Below are positions 35,701-45,775 of a stretch of 64,000 nucleotides of DNA, in pieces (within the stretch, counting starts at the first letter, position 1; the number at the start of each line of letters is the position of its first letter). Both the position numbers and the translations under genes were made by a program. Source of the DNA: Zopfochytrium polystomum (taxonomy: Eukaryota; Chytridiomycota; Chytridiomycetes; Chytridiales; Chytridiaceae); assembly GCA_025765615.1 (NCBI GenBank), contig JAIVFJ010000020.1, positions 457,331-521,330 on the forward strand, given 5' to 3'. The notes beneath the pieces are model-generated. The model made no database searches, was not told the origin of the DNA, and saw only the letters and a list, made by a program, of their open reading frames with translations.

Positions 35701-38130
35701 CCAGTCAAGAGTGCTGCTCCTTTGTTCGTGACTTCCTTCATGAAATTCCTTCTGATTGATCAGACTCTTTTTGCTGAATTGGAAACATTTATTGTGCAAC
35801 ATGGACATCACTTCTTGGAAGCATGCAGCTTGTTAGACTCACTCCATTTGGTGATTCCTGCCATGACAAAGCTCCAGAGTCTTGCCACTATTCCTGAAAA
35901 GAAACAACTGTACACCCTGATGGAAGACATGAAAAGGGTTTTGCAAAAGTTTCTCATTCCACTCAAGGCATCTGCATTGCAAGTTTACTTCACTGCTGTT
36001 CCGTTCTCCCCAAGTGACTCTGAATTTTTTAAAACATTTGTTCAGAATGTTCCTGGAAGTGTGTCATGCCCGATAGTTGCCAAGGGGCAACCAAAGTCTT
36101 GGCCTTCCTGTTTGAATATTCTTGAGGGACACTCTGGTGAGGTCTGTTCTGCAGCATTCCGTCCTGATGGGCAGTTTGTTGTGTCTGGAAGTTATGACAA
36201 GACAGTCAGGATTTGGAATGCTTCCACTGGTCAGGAGCTGCACAAGCTGGAGGGACACTCTCGTGGGGTCTCCTCTGCAGCATTCAGTCCTGATGGGCAG
36301 TTTGTTGTGTCTGGAAGTGAGGACATGACAGTCAGGATTTGGAGTGCTTCCACTGGTCAGGAGCTGCACAAGCTGGAGGGACACTCTCGTGGGGTCTCCT
36401 CTGCAGCATTCAGTCCTGATGGGCAGTTTGTTGTGTCTGGAAGTCGGGACATGACAGTCAGGATTTGGAGTGCTTCCACTGGTCAGGAGCTGCATAAGCT
36501 GGAGGGACACACTGAGGATGTCTCCTCTGCAGCATTCAGTCCTGATGGGCAGTTTGTTGTGTCTGGAAGTAAGGACGAGACAGTCAGGATTTGGAATGCT
36601 TCCACTGGTCAGGAGCTGCATAAGCTGGAGGGACACACTGATCTTGTCAACTCTGCAGCATTCAGTCCTGATGGGCAGTTTGTTGTGTCTGGAAGTTTGG
36701 ACGAGACAGTCAGGATTTGGAATGCTTCCACTGGTCAGGAGCTGCATAAGCTGGAGGGACACTATGACAGTGTCTTCTCTGCAGCATTCAGTCCTGATGG
36801 GCAGTTTGTTGTGTCTGGAACTAGTGACAACACAGTCAGGATTTGGAATGCTTCCACTGGTCAAGAGCTGCATAAGCTGGAGGGACACACTGATCTTGTC
36901 AACTCTGCAGCATTCAGTCCTGATGGGCAGTTTGTTGTGTCTGGAAGTTTGGACGAGACAGTCAGGATTTGGAATGCTTCCACTGGTCAGGAGCTGCATA
37001 AGCTGGAGGGACACTATGACAGTGTCTTCTCTGCAGCATTCAGTCCTGATGGGCAGTTTGTTGTGTCTGGAAGTAGTGACAACACAGTCAGGATTTGGAA
37101 TGCTTCCACTGGTCAAGAGCTGCATAAGCTGGAGGGACACACTGATCTTGTCAACTCTGCAGCATTCAGTCCTGATGGGCAGTTTGTTGTGTCTGGAAGT
37201 TGGGACGAGACAGTCAGGATTTGGAATGCTTCCACTGGTCAGGAGCTGCATAAGCTGGAGGGACACACTGATCATGTCAAGTCTGCAGCATTCAGTCCTG
37301 ATGGGCAGTTTGTTGTGTCTGGAAGTTATGACAAGACAGTCAGGATTTGGAATGCTTCCACTGGTCAGGAGCTGCATAAGCTGGAGGGACACACTGATCA
37401 TGTCAAGTCTGCAGCATTCAGTCCTGATGGGCAGTTTGTTGTGTCTGGAAGTTATGACAAGACAGTCAGGATTTGGAATGCTTCCACTGGTCAGGAGCTG
37501 CATAAGCTGGAGGGACACACTGATCCTGTCAACTCTGCCGCATTCAGTCCTGATGGGCAGTTTGTTGTGTCTGGAAGTGATGACAAGACAGTCAGGATTT
37601 GGAATACTTCCACTGGTCAGGAGCTGCATAAGCTGAAGGGACACTATGGTCGTGTCAACTCTGCAGCATTCAGTCCTGATGGGCAGTTTGTTGTGTCTGG
37701 AAGTTTCAACGACTGGACAGTCAGGATTTGGATTGCTTTCACTGACCAGGAGCTGCATAAGCTGGACGGTTTTTCATTCACAATGTCTCCTGGATTTAGT
37801 GCTGATGGGCAATATGTTGTTTTGAAGGACAGAAATGGCAAAAGAATATTTGTCAAGCTTAGAACAGCATTGCTGGTGGACAGAAGCGATATCACACTCA
37901 CAGGTCCAAGCCTGGCACACAATTTTAGTGCACGTAATTTGTCAGGACAGCGACTGCAGAGTGGGGAAGAGGTTCTTGAATCTGTGATAAGTGATGGTGT
38001 TTGGTTCAACTTCAATGTCACAAAAGTCTGTATCTGGCTTCCACCTGAATTTCGTGGTGATTTCCAGCTCCTCTCAAGACGAAATATGTTCACTTTGAGG
38101 CAAGGCTTTTCTCCTGCCATACAATTTTGA
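32705..38130 (+). CDS. TIR-NACHT-WD40 STAND protein (NLR-like receptor)
   Basis: Probable non-self or allorecognition receptor. From the N-terminus: a possible PB1/beta-grasp segment (32705-32936; FVYNDLG, then SFDGLLQLVAARF), with an apparent one-base break near 32758; a linker (33006-33180); a TIR domain (about 33372-33790: VLVSYRQ, GRHAFWDAECLA, HSSVIILLCSD, NCLLE|WELALQ over intron 33664-33711, DILPVLLS); a NACHT NTPase with P-loop GVAGVGKSVMGAM near 34320 and Walker B VVLVVDALDECG near 34625; a helical linker with a Lys-rich loop near 35600; then WD40 repeats to about 37860. Intron 33972-34046 is 75 nt and read-through. Exon borders before 33400 are tentative. The Glu candidate in CLLEWEL hints at NAD hydrolase activity; this is unproven. 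Confidence 0.85.
36121..37758 (+). repeat. 13 tandem 126-bp WD40-coding repeats
   Basis: Each unit encodes 42 residues: LEGH, three variable residues, SAAFSPDGQFVVSGS, variable, D, variable, TVRIWNASTGQELHK. Units are nearly identical except at about five codons (GEV/RGV/EDV/DLV/DSV/DHV/DPV/GRV and YDK/EDM/RDM/KDE/LDE/SDN/WDE/DDK). Pairs alternate (DLV-LDE with DSV-SDN) as if duplicated two at a time. A 14th, eroded unit (LDGFSFTMSPGFSADGQYVV) follows, making two seven-bladed propellers. Confidence 0.95.
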
Positions 38131-38543
38131 TCGGATAATGGCTTGGTCTCTTTGATACTGTATTTTTTGCCCTTTTGAAAGGCAGTGTTGTTGAATTGGA
38201 GTAAAAAGATTGATTCTTTTGGTAAGTTCTGAGATTGTAAGTCCTTCTGCTGCATATAGCACCTGAATATGCAGAACAAATAATTCTCATTTCTTTTGTT
38301 TTTTTTTGTACTTTAGTGTAGAATTCAAAGTTATCTTCTTTTATCCAGATCAATAAAATTTCTACTTTCGCACTATTCGTTTATTTTCCTTCTTGAAACT
38401 TGTCCAGTCACTTTCATGTTATACTTCGTTTTATTCTTTGCTCTTTTTGGATTCCTCCTTAAATGTGTGTTCTCCTTCTGCACATCTTGTTGGAAAGAAT
38501 CCTATTCTAATCTAACTATCCCTGTTATTCCATCTTTTCTCAG
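38131..38543. other. 3' flank of the NLR-like gene
   Basis: AT-rich, with AATAAA at about 38351 as a candidate polyadenylation signal. No gene. Confidence 0.5.
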
Positions 38544-38660
38544 AGGATCTGAGCAGACTTGTTCCCAAGTACCAGCAGCTGGCATGCATTGAAATCAAAC
38601 AAAGATCTGAGGATCGGCAGCAGTTGAGTCCTTGTAAAGTCACGACTCTTATCATTCTAG
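38544..38660 (-). pseudogene. Inverted fragment of the telomeric LINE ORF2
   Basis: About 115 bp match the complement of the reverse-transcriptase region of LINE copy 1 (about 49717-49825) almost base for base, for example GGATCTGAGCAGACTTGTTC at the start. No other part of the element is present and no telomere repeat flanks it. Confidence 0.85.
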
Positions 38661-38678
38661 ACATATCTGTCTGGGGGG

Positions 38679-39170
38679 CCAATTAGTACAAACGAAGCCG
38701 ATTAGTACAAACGAAGCCGCACTGCGTCCCACAGAGGGCGCCCTCTCATCAGCGTTCCCACAGAGGGTGCCTGCCTCGCATCAGCGTTCCCACAGAGTCT
38801 GTCAATTATGGCAATTGATTTTTTTTGTCAATTTTTTCATTTTGTTATGGTTTTACGTGAGGGCAAAAAAAACTATGTCCTCACTGCGTCCCACAGAGAC
38901 TGCCCCCAGAGCATCCCGACTGCGTCCCACAGAGCACGACTCCAACAGCGTTCCCACAGAGTCCCTCTCATCAGCGTTCCCACAGAGTCCCCACCACGTG
39001 CAATTGAATTTTTTTTGTCAATTTTACCCCCCAAATGCGTTCCCACAGAGCTCTGAAGCCTGCACTGCGTCCCACAGAGAGTGCACCCAACAGCCTCCCC
39101 ACAGAGTCATGAAGCCTGCACTGCGTCCCACACAGAGTGACCCCAACAGCGTTCCCACAGACTCGCAATT
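38679..39170. repeat. Irregular array of GCGTYCCCACAGAG motif
   Basis: About twelve copies of GCGTTCCCACAGAG or GCGTCCCACAGAG at spacings of about 25-36 bp, interrupted by longer gaps (near 38800-38885 and 38990-39035). A tandem pair of ATTAGTACAAACGAAGCCG precedes it (38679-38716). Two AT-rich blocks inside and just after the array (38813-38880 and 39170-39235) are diverged duplicates ending in TATGGTTTTAYGTGAGGGCA. Confidence 0.85.
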
Positions 39171-39839
39171 GATAATTATTTGTCATTTTTTCATTTTATT
39201 ATGGTTTTATGTGAGGGCACAGAAACTATGTCTCCAGCCCACCACCCAGCCCTGCCACGACGACGATGCTGGTTTCGTCGTCGTTGGCGGTTCCTTCAAC
39301 CCTGTCTACCTGCAACACATCCATCTCTTCTACGTCGCACGCTGCCACCTCAAATCCACGCATTCTCCGCCTTTCCACTGGATACTGCACTGTCACCTCG
39401 CATGGGTACCTTGTTGCGAAGATGGCGCAGACCGCCAGCAACGGATCCACAAACAAATTCGCGTCTCTCGTCGACGCCATGAAGACCTCGCACAAGCGGC
39501 CGCCACGCGAAAAGTCCGTCCTCAAGTTTGCCCATCGCAAGCGCCTCGTCCACATGGCTCTGGCGACTGCCAGCACCGCCGCCGCCGACGCCGACGCCGT
39601 CTGCCCTGCCACACGGACTGGACACGCGGTGGCTGACCGATCCCCGGCGTGGCGCCGCCGATCGTCCGCCAACCCTTTGTCAAGGCGAAGGAGCTGGGGA
39701 TCCGCCTGCAGCGCCACTGGATGGAGGAAATGGGGATCCGCGTCACGCCGGTCGGATCTGGGGCAGCAACAAGCTCGACCTGGATCACGCATTCTGGCAG
39801 ATCCCAGACCCGCTGGCGCTGAACATTGTCCAGGCCGGC

Positions 39840-40130
39840 CGTCATGAGCGCCGTGCTGAGGAGGGCGATGCGGCGCTGAAAAGGGAGGGAAGCTGGGGGT
39901 TAAGGTCAGTCTGTTGTCCAGCGCTGGACAAAAGACCGGCCAAAAAGACCGGCCGCATGCACTGTTTCTTACCAGGCCGTACGCGGTGATGAGCCAAACG
40001 CTGGGCAGCGCGATCATGGCCTCGATGCCCACCTGCAGCGAGCCGATCCACGCCAGCGTCGACCCCAGTGCGACTCTGTCTGATACGAGGCGGTCCTGGA
40101 AGTCGCCCCCTAACCATCCACGCATCCCGC
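39840..40130 (-). pseudogene. MFS monocarboxylate-transporter-like fragment
   Basis: A minus-strand stretch near 40125-39990 reads GDFQDRLVSDRVALGS, then LAWIGSLQVGIEAMIALPSVWLI, similar to the N-terminal segment of fungal MCT-type MFS proteins. A GTAAG donor follows at about 39975 and a further open stretch (RRIALLSTALMTAG) begins near 39870. Upstream the usual PDGGWGW motif appears degraded (YPDGARDAW). The rest of the transporter is missing. Confidence 0.4.
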
Positions 40131-41734
40131 GCGCCGTCTGGGTACGATTCAAATGCTGAGCATGTTCAAAAAAAGTGGGTGAGGATCAGCTACGATGGTG
40201 TGTCTGCGCCAGCGAGTTTGGTGTGCGTGCGTGGGGTCGAACCTTCTTTCCCGTCCAGCGGCTGGTCCATCTGGTCGAGATTGTCGTGGTCGAGCGCGTG
40301 CACGTCATGCTAGTGGTGGTGGTTGCCTTCCCCAAACGACATGGCCTGGAACGCGGACAGCAATGACAATGATGATGAGGATGCGAGCCAGACAGTGCCG
40401 TCCTGGCTGGTTCTCTGTGTGGTTGATGGCGGTGGCGGTGGCGGCGATGGCAACGATGGCGGCAATGGCGACGAAGAGGCGGTGGTGCTGGCGGCGGCGG
40501 CGGCGGCGTGGTCGGGCATCTGGCGTCTGTGATAGAGAGAGACAAAAAGACGATGAATGAAACTAAAGAAAAAGAGAGAAAACAAGTACAGTGCTGTCCG
40601 ATGTCGGCAAACTTTGGCCTCATCCAGTCTCGGTCACACTCAGCCACCACCGCCCATCAGCGGCGGCCCACCATGACCGCTGGCAAAGCGTCTGTGCCCG
40701 CCTCGCCCGCCGCGCCTGCCACAAAGGGCTGCCGCACCTGCGACCATCGCGCCAATGATTGTCACCCTTCCGCCTGTAAGGTTTTGAGTTTGTAAGTTTT
40801 GTGACCGAAGAGGTTATTGAAAACTGTTGAAGAAGAAAACAATACGTCTAGTCAAGTCCACCAACGCTTCGTCCTCGCTTGCCACCAAGTCAGCAACAGG
40901 TGCTCTGCGACGGAAGTCGACGTCGCTTGCGTAGTCAGCGACCAACTCCTCGTCGTCAAAGGAGTCGGAGACCAGTCTGTCAGGGCACCTTGATCGCCGT
41001 TCACGAAAGAAGAGTCAGGTTCGACCAAAACGTGTCAGAGGAATAAGGCATTTTCTTACCACCGTCCCCGCCACCGCACCACCACCGCCACGCGGCAGAC
41101 TACCAAGACCGCAGCCGAGCCGTCCGTGCTCGCCGTCCGTGCTCGCCATGCCCTCCGCAACCACCAAAGCCTTGGCGGCCCACCGCGGAACCGACGCATC
41201 CCGCTGGTCGTGCATTAAAGACGAACATTCCTCTGACACATACTACCACGCTCGAGGGCATTCCGCGATTGTTCGTGCCGGAGCAGCTTCGCCGGACAGA
41301 TAGGGTTGTCAGTGCCGGTTGGACTTTTTCAATAAGATCATCTTGGCCCTCGCAGGCGCTCAGCCTCAAACGAGCTTTCTTCTCTCTTTGCATGGCGCCT
41401 GTGCGGGCCAATTCGTCAAAACAGGATTTCGAAAAACAGCGACATGCTGCCAGAGGACAAGTAGTGGTCCACCGCCTGCCCATCATCAAATGTCAATTTT
41501 TGCGCAGGGCAGTTTGAGAAAAAACCGAAAGGACAAAAACACTTTCCCGGATTTGTTACTGTTAGGATACGCCTGCGCACATGACAATATAATTAACACA
41601 ACAAAAAAAACGAGGGAACGAGAACTTGCGCCACTCATCCCATCCCATCCAGTCTATTACCATCAACGACCCGATATCTTCACACCTTACGAGGGATAGA
41701 CCCACATTCAGCTAGAGAACAATCCGAGATAGAA
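40131..41734. other. Degenerate subtelomeric sequence
   Basis: Contains a short open stretch at 40672-40790 (MTAGKASVPASP, then KGCRTCDHRANDC) that resembles the start of a Zn2Cys6 cluster but is cut off. CCG/GGC-rich runs at about 40430-40510. Nothing else is recognised. Confidence 0.35.
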
Positions 41735-42067
41735 ATGGCATCAGTAACGATCAAGTACAACTACCCACCTCTCACGCAGTCGATTGAGTTCTCCGCTTGG
41801 CGGAAGAAGACCACGGGCTCGCTGTCGAAAGACAAGGCTTCAGCGACGTTCCGCCTAGCAATGGTAAACACAGCCCAAGCGGCTACACCAGCAGTCCTGG
41901 CGGCAAATGGAACAGTGGTAACCCTAGCGGCCACCGCCACGTACACCAACCACTACAGCATTGTCGCTGCGTCATCCGAGTCTTCAAACGGAAGCGCTCC
42001 CTCATGGCGGTTCGCCTCCCAAAACAAGAGCCCGAAGACAGCCTCGGGGAAGCGGCGGGAGGGTTGA
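41735..42067 (+). CDS. Hypothetical protein
   Basis: 110-residue single-exon frame starting MASVTIKYNYPPLTQSIEFS with a purine-rich leader before the ATG. The middle is Ala/Thr-rich and the tail basic (KSPKTASGKRREG). No family recognised; it may be a fragment or spurious. Confidence 0.3.
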   Translation: MASVTIKYNYPPLTQSIEFSAWRKKTTGSLSKDKASATFRLAMVNTAQAATPAVLAANGTVVTLAATATYTNHYSIVAASSESSNGSAPSWRFASQNKSPKTASGKRREG

Positions 42068-42342
42068 GCTGCTCACTGAGGTGGCGGAGCCTGCCTCATA
42101 CGCCACCTCTGACCACTTCCCCCAAAACAGCGCGGGGCGGGCAGGCAAACAAACACTCACTCACACACACGCACACAACTACACAGGATGAATGGAATTC
42201 AATTCTCATCGGGTCTTGGTTTGAAAAAACAATTGACCCAATAAACTAATAAAAACAAAAACAAACGCTACCAGAAGGAGAAAAAAGCGCATAGCGAGGA
42301 AAGAGAGAGAGAGAGAGAGAGTGTGTGTGTGTGTGTGAGAAA

Positions 42343-42410
<68 letters not shown>

Positions 42411-43130
42411 CGCTGTCGGACCCCTGAGCCTCTGATCAAGACTGGATGAAATGCTGCTTTGAGCTCCCGCCGGCGAACGGCGCCCACGGAATACCCAGTG
42501 AGCAATCATCCCTGCTGCCATGAATTGGCATCATCGAAAAATAGACAGTACCCTTCCCCCCCTTCAAGACGCGTATGTTTTCCCCACGCAACGCTGCTTC
42601 TGCACCTGATTGCACTCGAGACCCCCAGCAACCGCCTGTTCCTGAGGTGACGAGGGATGTTTAAGCAATGACGTCTCCTTAGGGTTAGGAAGAAAGGGCT
42701 CTTGCGGAAATTGGCGAATGTGGGGGCCGTCATTTTTTCAGTGTGCATAAAGTGATTCAAGGGATGGCATGATTTTTGGAGGATAACACCAAAAGAAACC
42801 CTTACGCGACGCCGCCGCCGCCGCCGCTGCTGCCCGACTCCCGCCCCCGCTTGCCGTAGTCTTCTTCGTCATCAACCTCCACCGCCGTCGCCAATCCGCC
42901 AGCGGTCCGCCCTCGCGCGGACGGACGCATCGGCCGTTACCGACGGGGCCGGCTGCGGGGGGCGGGGGAAGCGAAACATACGCATTCGAGCCGCGTTTCC
43001 TGCATCGCAACTGAGTCGACCAATCCGTCGGACCATCCGCCGCGTTGTTATTTTCCGCCTCGTTGGCGGGTATCGGTTGCGACGCACGGCGCACGCGGCA
43101 GTAGGCGCGGCGTCGACGTTGGACGCAGAT
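42068..43130. other. Spacer with GA/GT microsatellite
   Basis: A GA run interrupted by GT occupies 42300-42407. Beyond it I see GC-rich sequence with CCG runs at 42808-42835 but no gene. Confidence 0.5.
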
Positions 43131-43679
43131 GGATCCGCCGCCGGGGCCGAGCTCGAAGCAGAGGACTCAAGGCGGCGGGAGTGCGGGCAGGATGCTGCAG
43201 GGCGCCGGAGGGGCGCGGGCTGGGTGTAGTGGTGGTGTGGTGGGGGTGATCGGTTTTGGGTCTGTGGGTTGGGCGAGACCGCGATGGGGTCGTTGGGATG
43301 CGAGAGGGAGGGTGGGAGGGGTATCAATATCTTCTACGGAGTGCGTGGAGGGACGGAGTTGGGTCGCTCTGGTTGTCGGCAGGGCGATCAAGGTAGGTGG
43401 GAGGTGCGGGTTGCAGCAGTAGTAAAAGGGGAAAGAGTGCGGTGCGGCGGAAGGGGCGGGGGTGCCTGCCTGTCTGGTCTGGGTCTGAGTCTGAGAGCAT
43501 TAGCGTTTTTGAGTGACCGAGCGAGTCGAGCGAATGTGTTTGGAAGCGCGCGTTGTGCTTTGTAAGTGTTCTGTTCGTAAATATCGGAGGTTTCCCACGC
43601 GTACGCAACACACACACTCACACTCCCACACACACCCACGCACACACGCCCACGTATCTCCCTCTCGATTGGACGGAGA

Positions 43680-44081
43680 ATGGAGTGTTTTTTTCGCGTT
43701 TCGAGCAGCGCAATCGTTAGCCTTGGCATTCGCACGATGCGGTCGATTGGAACCCGCGGAAGTACGCGATGTCCTATCTTTTTTATGATTTTGCAATAGC
43801 CCCTCGGCCAACTCCCCCATCCAGTCTACAACTACAAGTACCAAGATAAGCTCAACAAGACCGTAGGACGTGCTGTGGCGGTAAGAAAGATCTTACCATG
43901 AATATCGAGACAGCTCTCTTGGTTTACATCCATAATGACAGTCCGGTAAAACGGAGCCAAAAACAGTCGAAACAGGCCCCACAGAACCTTCATCGTCCAG
44001 GACACCACGACCCCCTCCGTCGCAATTATTCTCAACGTCCTCGTCGAGTTCAACAAGGCGCCCGACGTGGGCACCGACGGG
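43680..44081 (-). pseudogene. Host gene remnant cut off by telomere repeats
   Basis: A minus-strand exon runs from the telomere junction at 44081 to about 43902 (GALLNSTRTLRIIATEG, TMKVLWGLFRLFLAPF, then QESCLDIH), ends at a GTAAGA donor, and resumes after a CACAG acceptor at about 43868 (SYGLVELILVLVVVDWMG). Both parts are hydrophobic, suggesting a membrane protein. Family not recognised. Everything 5' of 44081 has been replaced by telomere-derived sequence. Confidence 0.5.
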
Positions 44082-44095
44082 TTAGGGTTAGGGGG
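44082..44095 (+). repeat. Interstitial telomere stub 1
   Basis: TTAGGGTTAGGGGG joins the host remnant to a GC-rich unit. Confidence 0.9.
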
Positions 44096-45607
44096 AGGAA
44101 AAACTTTGCAATTTTTGGGGGCGGCGGGTGGCTGCGGCCGCGAGGCCGCCGCCGCCGCCGACGCCGCTGCCTTCGACGGCGTGGCGGGTGGAGTGGATCG
44201 CTGCCGGCGCGCAGCACGATCCACAGCGCCGCGAGTGATCGTGGCGTCGGGAACGACGATCTGAAGCGTGGGATGAGATCCCCCTGGCTGGCCTGTGAAA
44301 ATAGCAGTAACGGGACGCTTTCAGATCGCTGTCCCGCGATCCCCCCCTCGGTTCGGCGACCCAGGGTCGGCGCACCCTTCGTCACCGTAGCTCGCCCTAA
44401 GGCCTCTCGCATGGGAAGCGCTTCCCCCCGACGGCGGCCCAGGAAATTAGCAGTACTGGGATGCGAAGGTAAGAGGGTTGGCAAGCCGAGTGTTGCTCGT
44501 TTGGGCGTATTTCGATGTTCCTCCCTTGCCCCCGTCGTCGGGGCCTTGCGCCCCCCCCCCCCCCCCTCGTCATGCTCGGGGCGGCGGCTCACCCCGCTGC
44601 CCCCCGCCTCACGCGCAACTCTCCGATCTAATACTTCGCGGGGAGTATCGAGAGGAGGTTGAGTCCCCCCTCCCGATCCTTTTTCCTGCCTTGTCACGGT
44701 ATTCTTCGATTCAGCATATTGGCGGCGCCTTGCGGCGCCCCCTCCTCGGTCGGCGGCGCCTGTCGGCGCCACTCTTCGGATTGAGGCGGCGCCTCGCGGC
44801 GCCGCCCTTCGGCTTGGTCGGCGCCTTGGGGCGCCACCCTTCGGCTTGGGCGGTGCCTCGCGGCGCCGCCCTTCGGATTGGGGCGGCGCCTCGCGGCGCC
44901 GCCCCTCGGCTGGGGCGGCGCCTCGGGGCGCCACCCTTCGGATCGGAGCGGCGCCTCGCGGCGCCGCCCCCTCGGTCGGGGAGGCGCCTCAGGGCGCCAC
45001 CCTTCGGATCGGGGCGGCGCCTCGAGGCGCCATCCCATTGGATGTCGGTTATCGCTGTGTAACGGGTCTCCGTTCTTCTTGTTTTCGTTCTGTTTTAATG
45101 CCTAGCTTATCCCTGTTGATTTTTTCCAGGGATAACCCTCTGATTTTCGCCTCTTTTTATTTCGCTATCACTTCGACCTGCCCCTGTTGATTAGTCCGGG
45201 GGCCCCCGCATATGTTTTCGCTTTTACGCTTTTTCTTCGATTTTCGCCTCTTCTTCGAACCTTGCTCTATTTTTCGATCTCCGCTTTCTCTTCGTACTGT
45301 GCTTATTCTTCGATTTACGCTTTTTTTTCTTCGATCTGGCCCCCCTCGATGAGGGGGGCCCTACGCATTCCCACCCCCCCCCTTTCGGGGGGGGGGGCCG
45401 GGCCTCATAGTTTCCGTTGGTGGTTGTTCTTCGTTGGGTGTTAGTGTGGGTTTTTTCAAGGTTCGCCCTTTTTTCCCTCACGCCCGCACTCGGCGTATTC
45501 GGGCCTAGAAGCAGGTCTCTAACTGTTGTTTCCACTTCATCATTGGGCCGGTGAGGGTGGATTCGATCACCAAAACAGTTGTAGTAGATAATAAATTTCT
45601 TGAGGAG
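44096..45607 (+). mobile_element. Candidate non-autonomous telomeric element
   Basis: A 1.5-kb unit with a two-repeat telomere stub on each side, in the same orientation as the LINEs. It encodes no reverse transcriptase. Its 3' end (AATAAATTTCTTGAGGAG before the stub) parallels the LINE 3' end (AATAAATCCCGTTGAAAAG). It holds a GGCGCC palindrome array and two stem-loops: TTATCCCTG/CAGGGATAA at about 45108-45136, and a C8-TTTC-G10 hairpin near 45366-45395. Whether it ever moved is inference from position and ends. Confidence 0.4.
44715..45040. repeat. Palindromic GGCGCC minisatellite
   Basis: About ten units of 31-35 bp, each holding GGCGCC, four or so bases and a second GGCGCC (for example GGCGCCTCGCGGCGCC), then a CCCTTCGG linker. 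Every unit can fold into a hairpin. Linkers alternate between ATTGG, CTTGG and ATCGG. Confidence 0.9.
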
Positions 45608-45618
45608 TTAGGGTTAGG
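45608..45618 (+). repeat. Interstitial telomere stub 2
   Basis: TTAGGGTTAGG between the candidate non-autonomous unit and LINE copy 0. Confidence 0.9.
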
Positions 45619-45720
45619 CCTTTGTCCGCGTATGTCTTGCGTTCTCACCGGTTGTGCAGTTGCAGATTCCTCACCCTTTCCTTCGGGGGCGGGTTGGAGC
45701 GAATAAATCCCGTTGAAAAG
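45619..45720 (+). mobile_element. LINE copy 0: extreme 5'-truncated 3' end
   Basis: From 45658 the sequence equals the last about 63 bp of LINE copy 1 (TTGCAGATTCCTCACCC to GTTGAAAAG); the first 39 bp are unrelated. It includes the conserved terminal hairpin at 45674-45693. Severe 5' truncation is typical of incomplete target-primed reverse transcription. Confidence 0.85.
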
Positions 45721-45733
45721 TTAGGGTTAGGGG
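45721..45733 (+). repeat. Interstitial telomere stub 3
   Basis: TTAGGGTTAGGGG immediately before the 5' end of LINE copy 1. Confidence 0.9.
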
Positions 45734-45775
45734 ACTTTTTCTTCCTTCACAACCTCGCGTCCGTCGAAGACGTGC

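Noticed and set aside
36064..37758. 564-residue minus-strand open frame over the WD40 array (and a 388-residue plus-strand shifted frame)
   Set aside because: Both are shadows of the 126-bp repeat; their repeats carry no domain and follow from the WD40 codons.
38679..39170. CRISPR array
   Set aside because: Repeat too short and variable, spacing irregular, eukaryotic context, no cas genes.
44478..45062. Ala/Arg/Pro-rich 194-residue frame
   Set aside because: Translation of the GGCGCC minisatellite; periodicity follows the DNA repeat, not a protein domain.
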